Shown here: positions 27,239 to 38,783 of the stretch, in pieces
Position numbering within the stretch: the first letter of the stretch is position 1
Layout: each line of letters opens with the position of its first letter
DNA from: Acanthosoma haemorrhoidale
Taxonomy: Eukaryota > Arthropoda > Insecta > Hemiptera > Acanthosomatidae
Reading direction: 5' to 3'
NCBI GenBank assembly: GCA_930367205.1
Contig: CAKNEZ010000023.1
Span: 1-64,000 of the forward strand
DNA length: 64,000 bases
Made by a program: the position numbers and the translations under genes
The notes under the pieces: generated by a model
What the model saw: the letters and a program-made list of their open reading frames with translations, nothing else
Databases searched by the model: none
Told to the model about the DNA's origin: nothing

Positions 27239-28753
27239 TCCCGATGCTCTGTCCGATGTTATATCTGTCTATACGATACGCGGTGTGCTTCCCTTCCAGT
27301 TTTTTATATATTTAGTTACTTCTAGACTTAGAAAAATTAATTAATTAAAAATTATCCAAATATTTAATTAAAGTAGAGCCCAGAAAAAAACTAAACTATC
27401 CGATTTTGAATTTTCCTCATTGTACCAAAAACATTGATCAATCAATCAATCAATCAGTTTTCACGGAAACGTTGGGCTAGGTATGACAACGTAGTATTGA
27501 GATGATGAGATACAATAATCATCTCATTGTGAAGGATTTTCTCTTCCTCGGAGAGGGGGAAGGGGAAAAATTATGAGCCTCGTCATCAATGTCAGTTAAT
27601 CAGTTAGTTCATCAGGTAGGGAGGGGGTAGTAGAGTAGTAGTAACTAGGTAGAGAGAGAGAAAGAGGTAAGAACGACGACGGGACGGAGTCTGAAGCTGT
27701 TGTTGTATTTTTTATTAGACAGACGGTGGTGATGATTGATTATCTGTCTGTAAGTCAACAAACCAGGTGTGGGGTCATGAAAAGCTTTCACTAAGTACAA
27801 ACAACAGGAAGCGTACATCCAGAAGGAGACCCTATAGGTAGTTCCACAGTAGAGGTAAGTCTCCTCTGTACACCTTCCCTTATATTAATTGTCTGTGGTG
27901 AAATTATAATGGGAAAGCGCGAACGCGGTCCCGAATACCGGAAATTACGCGCCCGAGATACCCGCATTTGCGGTATTCGCAGGGGTCAGCTAAACCAAAG
28001 TGAATGGAAAAGCTCACTCTGGGGGAACCACCTTGTTGATCACGGTAGGCCCCCACGCCAGGTAAGTATGCTATAATTTGGGAAAATCCGATAGCTGTCA
28101 AGTCAAACCTAACCTCACTTGCGAGATTGAACAGGATATGGAGAAGATGAATGGCCGTCTAGCGAACAACCAGATGCTGTAGTATACAAAAAAAATGTTT
28201 CATTTATCTTACTACACAATATATTATCGAGTATAAATAGTTTAAACGCACCGAAAACATATTCCTACCCGTATGAGTGCATATATCCCTGTATCCCTCT
28301 CGATCCCACAGGTTATCTAATGATTACACAGGTGGCGATAGTGTAGCTTCATTCCCGGTATCCACCCTTTCAACTTCAAGCGAGCTATCTCCCGAGCTAT
28401 TTAGTAAACGCTCCAACACGCATTATTTATTATATTTTTAAGATTTCCCTCATCTTATTTGCTAGTATTTTTTATGAAAATATTTTATAAGATTTTTTAT
28501 TTTTTGAGTTACAAATAAAAAAATATTGGGTATATGTTATTTGTTAGGAATCCACTGAGATCCGTTCATTAAATTATTTGTAATATTACTTTGCCGCCGA
28601 ATTCAATAGTGACTCTTGCTGTAACTTTATTTATGAATCATTATTCCTAATCCAACTATGATCTTGAATGATTGTATCAATCGAGTGACTCCCGCAATAA
28701 TATTTTGGTGCCTGTTTATCCTTAGCCCACAGATAAAACCTCCTCCTGTATGT
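27239..28753 (+). repeat. 1.5-kb direct duplication, copy 1
   Basis: The segment from CCCGATGCTCTGTCCGATG to CCTCCTGTATGT is repeated at 29616-32860, where the copy is split by an LTR element. The copies are clearly homologous throughout, with small indels (copy 1 has about 22 extra bases near 27325). It includes an (ATCA)n run, an inverted repeat around ATGAGATACAA...ATCTCAT, and a GC-rich block (GAACGCGGTCCCGAATACCGG). No ORF is supported. Nature unknown. Confidence 0.85.
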
Positions 28754-29615
28754 AGTAAGCCGTAAAAATTTACTGATCCCGAACTAGTGATCCTTTCAGT
28801 CGTTATCCCCACTATTATTTTTATAAATTTTTTTTTCATCTCAACAAGTTTGATTCTGTCTGTTCCCTGGAGTAGTGTCTTTGACATGAAAAACCCCAGT
28901 TGTGATTAGCTAATTAAAAAATAGCTTTCTCTATTTTGTCTTTGAAATATATAAAATTAGGCTCACCTTATCATTATTTTACTTAATTTCTTTTTTTTTA
29001 AACGAAATCATTTTGCTCATCGCTGATATTGAAAATATGATTCGTCGGAGATTTGATGATATTTCGGGCCGGCTATCCCTCGCATTGGGCTCCACCTTTA
29101 GAGGACGTCGTGAGGAGCGGCGATATAGTCTCTAGATACCCTTAAAAATTATTTTAATATCCAGAACATACATCGTTTGTAGTATCCTTTAATATAAAAA
29201 ATGGTTATTATCGTAACCGGACGCCACCAAATGCAACTATTATATGATATATACATTGTATGTACTATTTCTAATTGAATTATACGGAGCTCTATTTACG
29301 AGGAAAGCAATTTTGAATTTTGAATTATAGTGCCGTATGCCTCTTGAAAATCATAGTTTAATTTATTCCTAATGATTTAGACACCCGAAGAGAGTGCTAT
29401 GGGATGATAAACATTTATCCTAAATACCCTCCTGTAATAAATACCCAACGGCTAATAGTTTTCGGATTTCTTTAGGCCTTTGTTTGGCCTATCTAAGGAA
29501 CGGAGGTGCGTCCCATTAACACTTGCTCGTGGACTCATTAGATGGAAGGGAGACGTTAGGCTGGCTGGTCCCATCTTGCCCGGGGGAGAGCCGGATGCAG
29601 GCAAATACCAACCCA
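28754..29615. other. spacer between the two duplication copies
   Basis: About 860 bases without a recognised gene. It could be the unique part of an element whose long repeats are the flanking copies. Confidence 0.4.
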
Positions 29616-30369
29616 TCCCGATGCTCTGTCCAATGTTATATCTATCTATACGATACGCGGTGAGCTTCCCTTCTAGTTTTTATATATTTAGTTACTTCTA
29701 GACATAATTATCCAAATATTTAATTAAAGTAGAACCCAGAAAAAAACTGAACTATCCGATTTTGAATTTTCCTCATTGTACCAAAAACATTGATCAATCA
29801 ATCAATCAATCAGTTTTCACGGAAACGTTGGGCTAGGTATGACGACGTAGTATTGAGATGATGAGATACAATGATCATCTCATTGTGGAGGATTTTCTCT
29901 TCCTCGGAGAGGGGGAAGGGGAAAAATTATGAGCCTCGTCATCAATGTCAGTTAATCAGTTAGTTCATCAGGTAGGGAGGGGGTAGTAGAGTAGTAGTAA
30001 CTAGGTAGAGAGAGAGAAAGAGGTAAGACGACGACGACGGGACGGAGTCTGAAGCTGTTGTTGTATTTTTTATTAGACAGACGGTGGTGATGATTGATTT
30101 TCTGTCTGTATGTTAACAAACTAGGTGTGGGGATGTGATAAGCTTGCACTAAGTACAAACAGCGGAGAGCGTACGTCTGGAACGAGACCCTATAGGTAGT
30201 TCTACAGTAGAGGTAAGTCTCCTCTGTACACCTTCCCTTATATTAATTGTTTGTGGTGAAATTATAATGGGAAAGCGCGAACGCGGTCCCGAATACCGGA
30301 AATTACGCGCCCGAGATACCCGCATTTGGGGTATTCGCAGGGGTCAGCTAAACCAAAGTGCAATGGAAA

Positions 30370-30533
30370 TGTAAGAATGACTTAATTAAATTGAGAATGA
30401 GGGTGTTAATAAGAACGACCGACTTCATGGAATGTTAGAACAGAACTGTCTTGTAACAGCAAACAAAGGTTACATGTATTATAGAAGGCATTGACAAACT
30501 AAATCAAGTGACGTCATCATTTGCCTGCTGACA
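30370..30533 (-). repeat. 3' LTR of the deleted element (left)
   Basis: 164 bp, TG...CA ends. Nearly identical to 31956-32119; examples of differences are GAGGG/GATGG and TAGAAGGCATTG/TACAAGGCATAG. Confidence 0.9.
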
Positions 30534-31093
30534 TCCTTCTTCTTTTGGATTTGAAGTTTCATATGTAGTCTTCTCGGTACTGTTGTCAGTCTTATTGGTT
30601 GCTTGATTAACCTTCCACTCTTGGTTCGGTATTCTTCAGTTTTATTTTGTTGAGTAGCAGATTTGGTTAAACTCATATCCTCAGAAACAGGTGGCTTTGG
30701 TGTTAGACTCTTTGGTGGTGTGAACTGTGTAGAGATCGATTTACGAGTAACCACTGCTGGAGCTGATTCCATACGTTGTGGAGAGGAAACCACACTCTCC
30801 TTAAATTCAAAGTTTTGGGGTTCAGTTATAGGACGAAGGAACCATGAGTTGCGGCTGTACTTCACACCATCTTGGGTTTTAATAATGTAAGAGTTGGAGC
30901 CTTCATTTTGCTTAATAATTGTTGCTGGTACCCATTCACGAGGTGCTTTCTTCCATAGGATCTTTTCTCCATCACTGAAGGTTTTATGCGACGTTTTGCC
31001 TATGTCAGCATACCTTTTCTGCTCGCTTTGCCAATTCTTGAGTGTTTGTGTTGTGCCTATATATATATCAATATTATTTAGTGTTTTCGTCAT
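30479..31093 (-). pseudogene. integrase C-terminal tail of a Gypsy-type pol
   Basis: The frame encodes a 204-aa remnant with the features found after the integrase core: GEKILWKKAPREWVPATII, then YIIKTQDGVKYSRNSWFLRP, then a Pro/Ser-rich tail with a TKSGRLIKQP motif. Its 5' end overlaps the end of the gag frame, marking the deletion junction near 31074-31093. The end runs into the 3' LTR. Confidence 0.75.
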
Positions 31094-31876
31094 TACTCTT
31101 TAAGACCATTTCCACCTTTTTTGATGATAAACAACATTCTGTAAAATGACCCTTAAAATTACATTTTTTACATTGAACTTTGTAAGCTGGACAAGCCCGT
31201 CTGCCATGGGTCGTATTACACCGCCTGCAATGGAATTGGTCGGGTTTAGCGTGTATTTTTTTGCTTTGATCCCGTCTGACAGCATTTATTTCCGATACGG
31301 ATCCATCACCACCTTTCATAGCCGACATGTGTTGTTTAGCTAACTCAGACGCCCTGCATATTTTTACCGCATTATCGTATTTTAAATCTTCTACTTCCAA
31401 TAATGTTTTTCTAACCTCATCATCTAATATTCCAATTACAATTTTGTCGCTCAAAAATTCGTCCCTCATGGTTGAATAATTACACTTATTGGATTGATTA
31501 TTCGCTAATGTGAGAAAATCATCAAAAGATTGTCCATTCTGCTGAGTCATGCGATTAAATATCAATCTTTCATACGTAATGTTTATTTTAGGGGTGAAAT
31601 ATGATTCAAACAATTCAATAATTTTTTCAACTTTGTCCTTATCAGCTGTTTCGATCTTAAATGTTTCATAAATTGAATAGGCTTCCTTACCTATAATAGT
31701 CATAAAAGTTGCGACTTTTTTTTTTTCGATTTTTTGTCTAGGTTTATAGCCTCTGCGAACCATTTGTATGATTGTAACCATGATTTCCATGCTGTTGCCA
31801 TGTTTGATTCCTGGGAAATCATTAAAGGTCCAGGAGGTCGAAGGCTAACAGCCGAGTCCGATTCGTTTCCACTCAT
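31074..31876 (-). pseudogene. gag with zinc knuckles (deleted LTR element)
   Basis: The likely ATG is at 31876 (MSGNESDSAVSLRPPGP). An 11-T tract at 31715-31726 on plus shifts the frame, and the rest is open from about 31790 to 31074. The C-terminal part contains two zinc-knuckle-like sites (CRRCNTTHGRRACPAY and CKKCNFKGHFTECC). The central region (LTLANNQSNKCNY, LSDKIVIGILDDEVRKTLLE) is typical of gypsy capsid domains. Confidence 0.75.
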
Positions 31877-31955
31877 CACGAAAGAAAATTTTCGTTATTA
31901 TCACTCGCGGATTTAATAAATCAAAACTAACTGAAATAAAAAGGTTTCGGCACCA

Positions 31956-32119
31956 TGTAAGAATGACTTAATTAAATTGAGAATGATGGTGTTAATAAGA
32001 ACGACCGACTTCATGGAATGTTAGAACAGAACTGTCTTGTAACAGCAAACAAAGGTTACATGTATTATACAAGGCATAGACAAACTAATTCAAGTGACGT
32101 CATCATTTGCCTGCTGACA
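31956..32119 (-). repeat. 5' LTR of the deleted element (right)
   Basis: 164 bp; the PBS-like TGGTGCCGAAACC adjoins it on the interior side. Confidence 0.9.
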
Positions 32120-32863
32120 GGAAAAGCCTCACCCTGGGGGAACCACCTTGTTGATCACGGTAGGCCCCCCCACGCCAGGTAAGTATGCTATAATTTGGGA
32201 AAATCCGATAGCTGTCAAGTCAAACCTAACCTCACTTGCGAGATTGAACAGGATACGGAGAAGATGAATGGCCGTCTAGCGAACAACCAGATGCTGTAGT
32301 ATACAAAAAAAATGTTTCATTTATCTTACTACACAATATATTATCGAGTATAAATAGTTTAAACGCACCAAAAACATATTCCTACCCGTATGAGTGCATA
32401 TATCTCTGCATCCCTCTCGATCCCACGGGTTAGCTAGCGATTACACAGGTGGCGCTAGTGTAGCTTCATTCCCGGTATCCACCCTTTCAACTTCAAGCGA
32501 GCTATCTCCCGAGCTATTTAGTAAACGTATTATTTATTATATTTTTAAGATTTCCCTCATCTTATTTGCTAGTATTTTTAATGAAAATATTTTATAAGAT
32601 TTTTTATTTTTGGAGTTACAAATAAAAAAATATTGGGTATATGTTATTTGTTAGGAATCCACTAAGATCCGTTCATTAAATTATTTGTAATATTACTTTG
32701 CCGCCGAATTCAATAGTGACTCTTGCTGTAACTTTATTTATGAATCATTATTCCTAATCCAACTATGATCTCGAATGATTGTATCAATCGGGTGACTCCC
32801 GCAATAATATTTTGGTGCCTGTTTATCCTTAGCTCACAGATAAAACCTCCTCCTGTATGTTAG

Positions 32864-33268
32864 AAATGGGTTAAAGAAAGAGTTATCAAATGCTTGGGTC
32901 CCAGAAGAAGAAGAGTATACATCCCTGATATAGATAAGACATGGATACGTCACATAGATCAACTCAGAATATCTTTACAAGGGCCTAACAGACCGGAAGA
33001 CAACGTGGATACTCCGGAATACAACAACTTATCTGACAGCGATGAATCATCTGATTGGCTGGGACGGCCTACTCCCTCACCAAAGAACAAAGTTACAAAT
33101 CAGGACACCGAGTCAGTACCAGTGCAGCAAAGTCCAGATGAACAACCGACTGATCATCAGCAGGTTAAACCAGGGACCAGTGTACGTCAAAGGACAAGGA
33201 CAGGTCACCACTCTCTGTTGAATCTGGGGGGCGACCTCAGCGCAATCGAACTGCTCCTCGCCGTCTAA
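32864..33268 (+). pseudogene. C-terminal tail of Gypsy pol
   Basis: The motif CLGPRRRRVYIPD followed by TWIRHIDQLRI is the characteristic end of the integrase C-terminal domain of many Gypsy elements. A hydrophilic Ser/Pro/Gln-rich tail follows. The 5' part is lost at the junction with the duplication copy. Confidence 0.7.
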
Positions 33269-33381
33269 TTGAGGAGCTGTAATGTCTTATTGAAAAAAAA
33301 AAAAGAAAAAAAAAAGGTTTTCTTGTTAAAATTGTTTCTTGTATGGTTTTTGTAGAATTTATTTTTATAGAGGGGGAAAGA

Positions 33382-33539
33382 TGTGGGATATTGAGAGATA
33401 AATTGTGTTGTGTTGTCCAACCTGAGGGATAACAGTGTTGGATCCTCTACGTTTTGTTATGATGATTAATTAAGAATGTTGTTTATGAACATGTACCTGG
33501 TGTATAAAAGTAAAATAAACGTGTGTTATTAATTCAACA
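33382..33539 (+). repeat. LTR with TATA box and polyA signal
   Basis: 158 bp with TG...CA ends, preceded by a polypurine tract. No partner LTR is found in the window. Confidence 0.65.
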
Positions 33540-33639
33540 AATGTTTGTGCCGAAATCCTTTAGTTACCTTAAAGCATGAAGGTGATCTACAAAAAAGAAT
33601 CTCGTTGGTTTTACCCTATAACCATTTATAGCTAGCTTC

Positions 33640-34080
33640 GTGAATTCAAGTCAGCACATTTTTAGTTTGCACTGTTATACTGCTTCAAATAATTTCTCTA
33701 TCCATTTATAGTTGAGTAATGTAAAAGTAATAACTTAACTTTAATTAATTAATATAAATTTTTAGTATAATAATATAGTGTTTTATATTTCATTGTGATT
33801 ATAGTGCGCCCTAACAACAATATACATTAGTGTCAGATCTTTCATTAATTTTATCAACAACTCTTGCTAGTAGACCCTTTTAAGGCGTTTTTTGTTTTAT
33901 TGAAGAATAAAAATGTTTTTGGTTACATTGCTATATTTTAACTGTTTGACGAGATGAGCAATGCAGAATTACTGAATGTTCCGTTTCTGAAATTTGAAAA
34001 TTAATAGTATTATTTGATTTAGTTCTTTGAATCCAGAGGAAAAGAAGAAAAGCTTCTTTTTCAGAATGATTATGTAGCTG
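33640..34080 (+). repeat. dispersed repeat family R2, copy 1
   Basis: Homologous to the reverse complement of 40190-40670 and of 41400-41760. Shared text includes GCCCTAACAACAATATACATT, TTAATTAATATAAATTTTTAGTATAATAAT, and AGAAAAGCTTCTTTTTCAGA. AT-rich and non-coding. Confidence 0.65.
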
Positions 34081-34265
34081 ATTAGCTTTCATCAGCTACG
34101 TCATCAAAACATCTAAGAGTAGAGAAAGTTCACACATATAAAAATGTGACATTACTAGTTTAATTACCTGGCTTGGCCCACAATGTTAATAATTTTGAAT
34201 TTGTTTTTTTTTCTTTTGGATGTTAACTCTTCAATGAGTAAAGCAGTGGTGATAGTGTATAATTT

Positions 34266-34550
34266 TAAATGCTGAGTGTAGCATCTGCTAACTACATAAG
34301 GTAAATCGCCCTATACTATATTGTATATATTGTAAATTGGTTATAATATGTTGTAAATTAATTTAAACAAATGTAAATAATATTACCAAACCACAAGTCA
34401 TATCAGTGTAAATATTGTAATTAATAAAAGACGCAACTGCATTACGACCTCAGAGAGAGGGGCTCAGGTATCAAAACTAGTTTGTTGCCCATGGGCCCTT
34501 GTAGAGGGGCTGGGTACCTTCTATCCAGCCCAGAATAGAACCTTGCGTCA
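34266..34550 (+). repeat. possible LTR fragment
   Basis: Starts TGTAGCATCTGCTAACTACA and includes AAATCGCCCTATACTATATTG, similar to TGTGGCGATTCTTAGTAGTT...AAATCACCCTATACGCTATTG at 52010. The similarity fades after about 50 bases. Confidence 0.35.
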
Positions 34551-35786
34551 TTGGCTGGATGCGATTGGTCAAAAAAACAAGCCATTTTGTTTCCATTACT
34601 AAAGCCAGCCAAAAGTGGAGATCACCCAGCCGACTACCGCCCGATCAGTCTGCTACCACAGATGGGGGAAATCATTGAGAAAATTCTTTTGAATTATCTC
34701 AAAGATTACTGCTCGAAAAATGATATCATTCCGCCAGAGCAGACTGGATTCCAATCCAGTATGAGCGCAGAGCACCCCCTTCTGAAGGTGCAGTCAGAAG
34801 TTAGCCATAACATGAATAGAAACATAGCCACGGCTATGGTTTCCATTGATTGCACCCAAGCATTCGACTCGGTGTCTCATGGGACACTGTGTCAAATGCT
34901 CTGCGACCGGAAACGCCCGGAACAACTGTATTCAATTCTGGCTAGCATCCTGAAAAACAGATCGCTGCGGGTGCGGGTGGGTGATAGCTTCTCCGAAGCT
35001 GTGCCACTGACTTGTGGAGTACCCCAAGGCACCGTCTTATCCTCTGTACTATTCAACGTATACACGTCTGAGATTGCCGGAGCCCGGTACAAAAATACCA
35101 CAGTTACTGCTTTCGCGGATGACATAGCGGTGTACAGTAGCAGCATGAGTGCCAAGGTAGCTCTAAAACCGGCTGAAGCAGCCTGTAACCAGATCAGTGA
35201 GAGAAGGGGGAGACTCAATATCTCTGTAAACGCGGGTAAGACTGACTGTGTAATTTTCTCTTTCCAAAAGGGAAAAAGCCCGCTCCCTACTAGTTACATA
35301 GTAGGAACGGAGGAAAATTCACCAGCCAACGACCTAGTATATCTGGGAATTAAAATGGACAGACACCTCCATTTTAGTAACCATTTTGCGAAGAAGTTGA
35401 AGCATACACGCATGAAGTCTTACCGGCTTACGCACGTATTAACTTCCCCTAATCTATCACTACGTCTCAAGCTACTAATTTACAAGAGCATACTCAGGCC
35501 TACTCTGCTGTATGGTGCACCGCTATTTCGTTATCTGACGTATACGACAGCTAAGAAACTCCAATAATTCCAAAACGGTATACTGATGAAAGTGGTCAGA
35601 GGTACTTCATTCGAGCAGCGAAGAAACAGTGAGCTGCATGAGATATTTGAGCTTCCTACGGTGGATGAATTCATCCAGCGTAGACATATCAAATTTTTCG
35701 ACTCCTTACAACATTTGATAAACCCGGTGTTTAACACTATAACCCCCACTCCGTTCCCCCATCGATGCTTTAGTTTTAGGTTCTAG
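34551..35786 (+). pseudogene. Jockey-like reverse transcriptase, one in-frame stop
   Basis: One frame runs from 34551 to 35786 with a single TAA at 35565-35567. It carries the RT domain: LLKPAKSGDHPADYRPISLL (fingers), AMVSIDCTQAFDSVSH (motif A), GVPQGTVLSSVLFNVYTSEI (motif B), TAFADDIAVYS (catalytic FADD), NAGKTDCVIFS and KMDRHLHFSNHF, then the post-RT region. The endonuclease domain is absent (5' truncation). It belongs to the same family as 2440-3262 and 40678-41397. The 3' UTR keeps the GGTGAGCCCCATCACC motif. Confidence 0.9.
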
Positions 35787-36009
35787 GTATAGTTTTTAAT
35801 TTGTAAGTTTTTCTCCGATTTTTAAACTGAAGGTGAGCCCCATCACCTAGATTTGTTTTCAAGTTGTTATATTTTAACCACAATCTGTATTGTTGAGTAA
35901 CATGAACTCCTTCAAATGCATCTGCGCATAGCAGAATGAGGAGAAATTTGCAAAGTATCTTATTAATATTTTCATTGTATAACTTCAAGGGGTTTATAAA
36001 AAAAAAACA

Positions 36010-36620
36010 AAAAAAAAAAACGATAATTTATTTAAGCTACGGCTAGTCTCTGGACTGGTGGCACTTGCAGCTGGACTGATGTTTCCAGATTCGGCCTTCT
36101 CATTTACGAAAACCTCTGCATTTATCTTTCATAACCTCGCTATGTTTTAGTCCGGCCTTGTCAGACCCGACACTTTCCTCTTGGCATTCTGTGCGTTCGT
36201 ATCACTAAAACTAGCACCTCCTTGGAAGAGCTCACTTCATAGTGGAGGACGGTCGCCTAGGGCCCTACGAACTTTACCTAGTAGCGTCTCCCCCAGTAAT
36301 CCAGTCTGTCTCTCTCCGGTTCACACTTACCTTTTGGATCCGGAAGGTCTCTCCTACCCTTAGATACTGAGTGTGAACTCGTGGTCATTCCAAGACCACA
36401 TAAGCTACATATAATACCTACCCTATACCTCTCCTTCTGAACATAGTGCACTGTCGGGGCCTCAGAAGTTATATAGAATAGAATAGTATATAGAATATAC
36501 ATCAGATTTGGAGTCAGACAGTACAGTGTCATGAGGCAATTGTCCAGGTCATAGCCTATTCAACCTTTACTTCGTCACTAGGGCTAGGGTAACTCGGCCC
36601 GCTGCGTGACGACCCGACAC
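36010..36620 (+). repeat. dispersed repeat family R1, copy 2 (plus)
   Basis: Homologous to the reverse complement of 3700-4260. The end, with ACATAGTGCACTGTCGGGGCC and GTCACTAGGGCTAGGGTAACT, also matches 52445-52620. GC content is higher than its surroundings. Confidence 0.6.
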
Positions 36621-37219
36621 CGAGTATTTCTATAACTTCCACTACTTTTTTAACAGTTATAGCAGTATTATATGGTTATAGTCGAGGTGTTTTAATCAAA
36701 GGTTTCAAAGAGATGGCTTAAGCAATAAACGTTTGAATGCAAGTGTAAGCAGAAGAAATATTTGTTTCATTTCCTTTAAAATAGTAGGCTAGCAAAAATT
36801 GTGATTCTTTCCATTGAAAAGTGAGGAGGCTAAGAACAAGAATAAGCATTGAAATCGTGGAATTTCCTCTTAAAAACAAAAACATTTTAAATAATTTTGA
36901 TTGCATAGCTCCCATTTGTATTAACTAATCACTGTACCAAATTATGTTTCGATTATCCATCATATCTTACTTTTTATTTCAATTTTATATATTGCAGGTA
37001 TCCCACAGCTCATTTCTTCCAGCCACAGAAAACATTGTTTCACTGAAAAAATAAAATAAATAGAATGTGAGTTCATAGTTAGCCGTAAATTTAGATTTGA
37101 GTGGATTTATTAGCTAAGATATGGGTTGATGATAAAATACATACATTAACTTTTAATTAAATGTATTTATGTTAAACTAATTTAAAATCTAATCTAAATA
37201 AGTTCATAATTTCTATTAC

Positions 37220-37267
37220 CTTTATCATTGATAACAAGATGCTCTTCCTTCACTGTGGTTATCATCC
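37220..37267 (-). CDS. possible 48-nt exon, paralogue of 37633-37677
   Basis: On minus an AG acceptor precedes 16 codons' worth of sequence (ATTVKEE-like: M-I-T-T-V-K-E-E-H-L-V-I-N-D-K), followed by the donor GTAATAG. Phase and donor context are the same as in the partner exon 410 bases away. Gene identity unknown. Confidence 0.3.
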
Positions 37268-37632
37268 CTTTCATAAAATTAGAAGCGTGATTAGTGAATG
37301 TTCATAGATAACAATAATAAATATACAGATGCTGATCTATATATTAGGACCAAATTTTACAAATATCCGCATTTTTCTAAAGCCTTTGAGAAACAAATCC
37401 AGATACTTTTCCACTTAGTGTAATTAGATAATGAATGACATTAATAAATCTCAAACCATTTGAGGATATAATTCTGGCTCCCAATATATAGTAAAAGATA
37501 CATTTCAATCTGATTAAAAATTATTTATCGATCAAGCTTTAAATTTATCGTAAATAGGAGGAGTGTTTGGATTTATTTCCTTTTTTGAAGTGACGGTAAC
37601 TCTAATTTAAATAAGATTTTTATTTCTATTAC

Positions 37633-37677
37633 CTTCATCAATAACAAAGTTCACTTCTTCTTTCTCAGTTTTAATAC
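37633..37677 (-). CDS. possible 45-nt exon, paralogue of 37220-37267
   Basis: On minus TTTTGCACAG is followed by codons I-K-T-E-K-E-E-V-N-F-V-I-D-E and the donor GTAATAG. It shares the pattern K-x-E-E-x-x-x-V-I with its partner. The flanking intron starts are similar, so the pair likely arose by local duplication. Confidence 0.3.
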
Positions 37678-38783
37678 CTGTGCAAAATACGAATGGTAAT
37701 TAATAAATACTTACATAAAAAAAAAATAAAGATGAGATATATTTTGATATTTTATGTACCATAATTTCTGTCTGAAATCAGTGAAATTTTAACTAGAAAA
37801 TCCTAATTTGAATTTTAATGCTAAGATTTTTTTTTGTTTGTCCATATACTGGAGGGAACAAAAATTATTTCTTTTTTCTCAATCCTTTATTCCGTTTTAT
37901 AGTGGATCAAAATTTTGTAATACATATAACATTTTTTAAATATTGTATGATTTTTATTTTTAATTCCTTCTAATAACTTTATTTAATAATTTACTCACTA
38001 CTATACATGTCTTCTCATACTAAATGGACAATAGCTCACATGAGAGAATTTACAACAATGCTTTCATGATTCTAAGGACTATTTTGTATGTAAATACCAA
38101 ATAATCTATAAAATCCAAATACCACTAGTGAGTGGACTCATAACTGTATCTTAAGACCAAAATAGCCTAGGAATTCACATGACCGGTTCAAACCGATTTT
38201 GAAAAAAAAAATTGTTTTTTTCTTTCCGTGTTTTTAATTATGTATTGATTATATGATTATATAATTATGTATCCCGATTTGGTGGGATATTTATATTTCT
38301 ACGTTTTTTTGTTTGTTTCGTTTTGTAAAATTATTGTTCAAATTAAAGTAGAAATTGTTTATTCTAGATTGCTAATGGTTGATAAGTTAGAATTGATATT
38401 GGTTGGGAAAAACAAATTCATAAATTTCATTGAACAAGTTTTAATTTTGCTACAGTTCAAACTCGTAAAGTTTTAACAATTTTTCTACCCGTTACCCCTT
38501 TTATGTTTACAAGTTTGAGGTTTAGGGTCCAACCGAGGAGTTCTCTCTCCGAATTGCCTTTTTAACTGATAAGAAAATAATAATAAGGTGATTATTTATA
38601 ACTCCAGTGGATTTATGGTTTTCCTTTTATTCGTTTTTTGTTTTATTTTTCTTTCCGTATTAGTTTGAATAGTTTATTGGAACTGGTTAAATTAGGAATT
38701 GTTCAATAAGGTCGATTTAATTAATAATATAGACAAATCCAATTTGACCGTTTATTTTTGTTGATTTTGTTGGCTACTCATTT

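Larger units (their letters stand above)
30365..32124 (-). mobile_element. internally deleted LTR retrotransposon with gag and integrase tail
   Basis: Two direct 164-bp LTRs (30370-30533 and 31956-32119) begin TGTAAGAATG and end TGCTGACA. The element is 1750 bp and flanked by GGAAA on both sides (30365-30369, 32120-32124). In coding orientation (minus) the 5' LTR is the right one, followed directly by TGGTGCCGAAACC, which looks like a primer binding site. The interior keeps gag and the C-terminal tail of pol, with protease, RT, RNase H and most of integrase missing. The LTRs differ at only a few positions. Confidence 0.92.
29616..32860 (+). repeat. 1.5-kb direct duplication, copy 2 (interrupted)
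   Basis: The two homologous parts are 29616-30369 and 32120-32860. Between them lies a 1750-bp LTR element with a 5-bp TSD. Removing the insertion and one TSD restores colinearity with copy 1. At 32861 the copy stops against a Gypsy 3' fragment. Confidence 0.85.
32862..33539 (+). mobile_element. Gypsy-type 3' fragment with LTR
   Basis: A coding tail (to 33268) ends the pol polyprotein. It is followed by a polypurine tract (AGAGGGGGAAAGA, about 33369-33381) and then an LTR from TGTGGGATATTG (33382) to TTCAACA (33539). The LTR holds a TATA box (GTATAAAAG, about 33501) and a polyA signal (AATAAA, about 33514). Directly after it stands TTTGTGCCGAAATCC, which resembles the PBS of the element at 30370-32119. 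Confidence 0.75.
36621..38783. other. AT-rich region with two possible mini-exons
   Basis: Mostly AT-rich. Two paralogous exon-like segments on minus are listed separately. The stretch 38165-38783 may include an LTR of the BEL/Pao element that follows, but no terminal repeat was identified. Confidence 0.45.
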
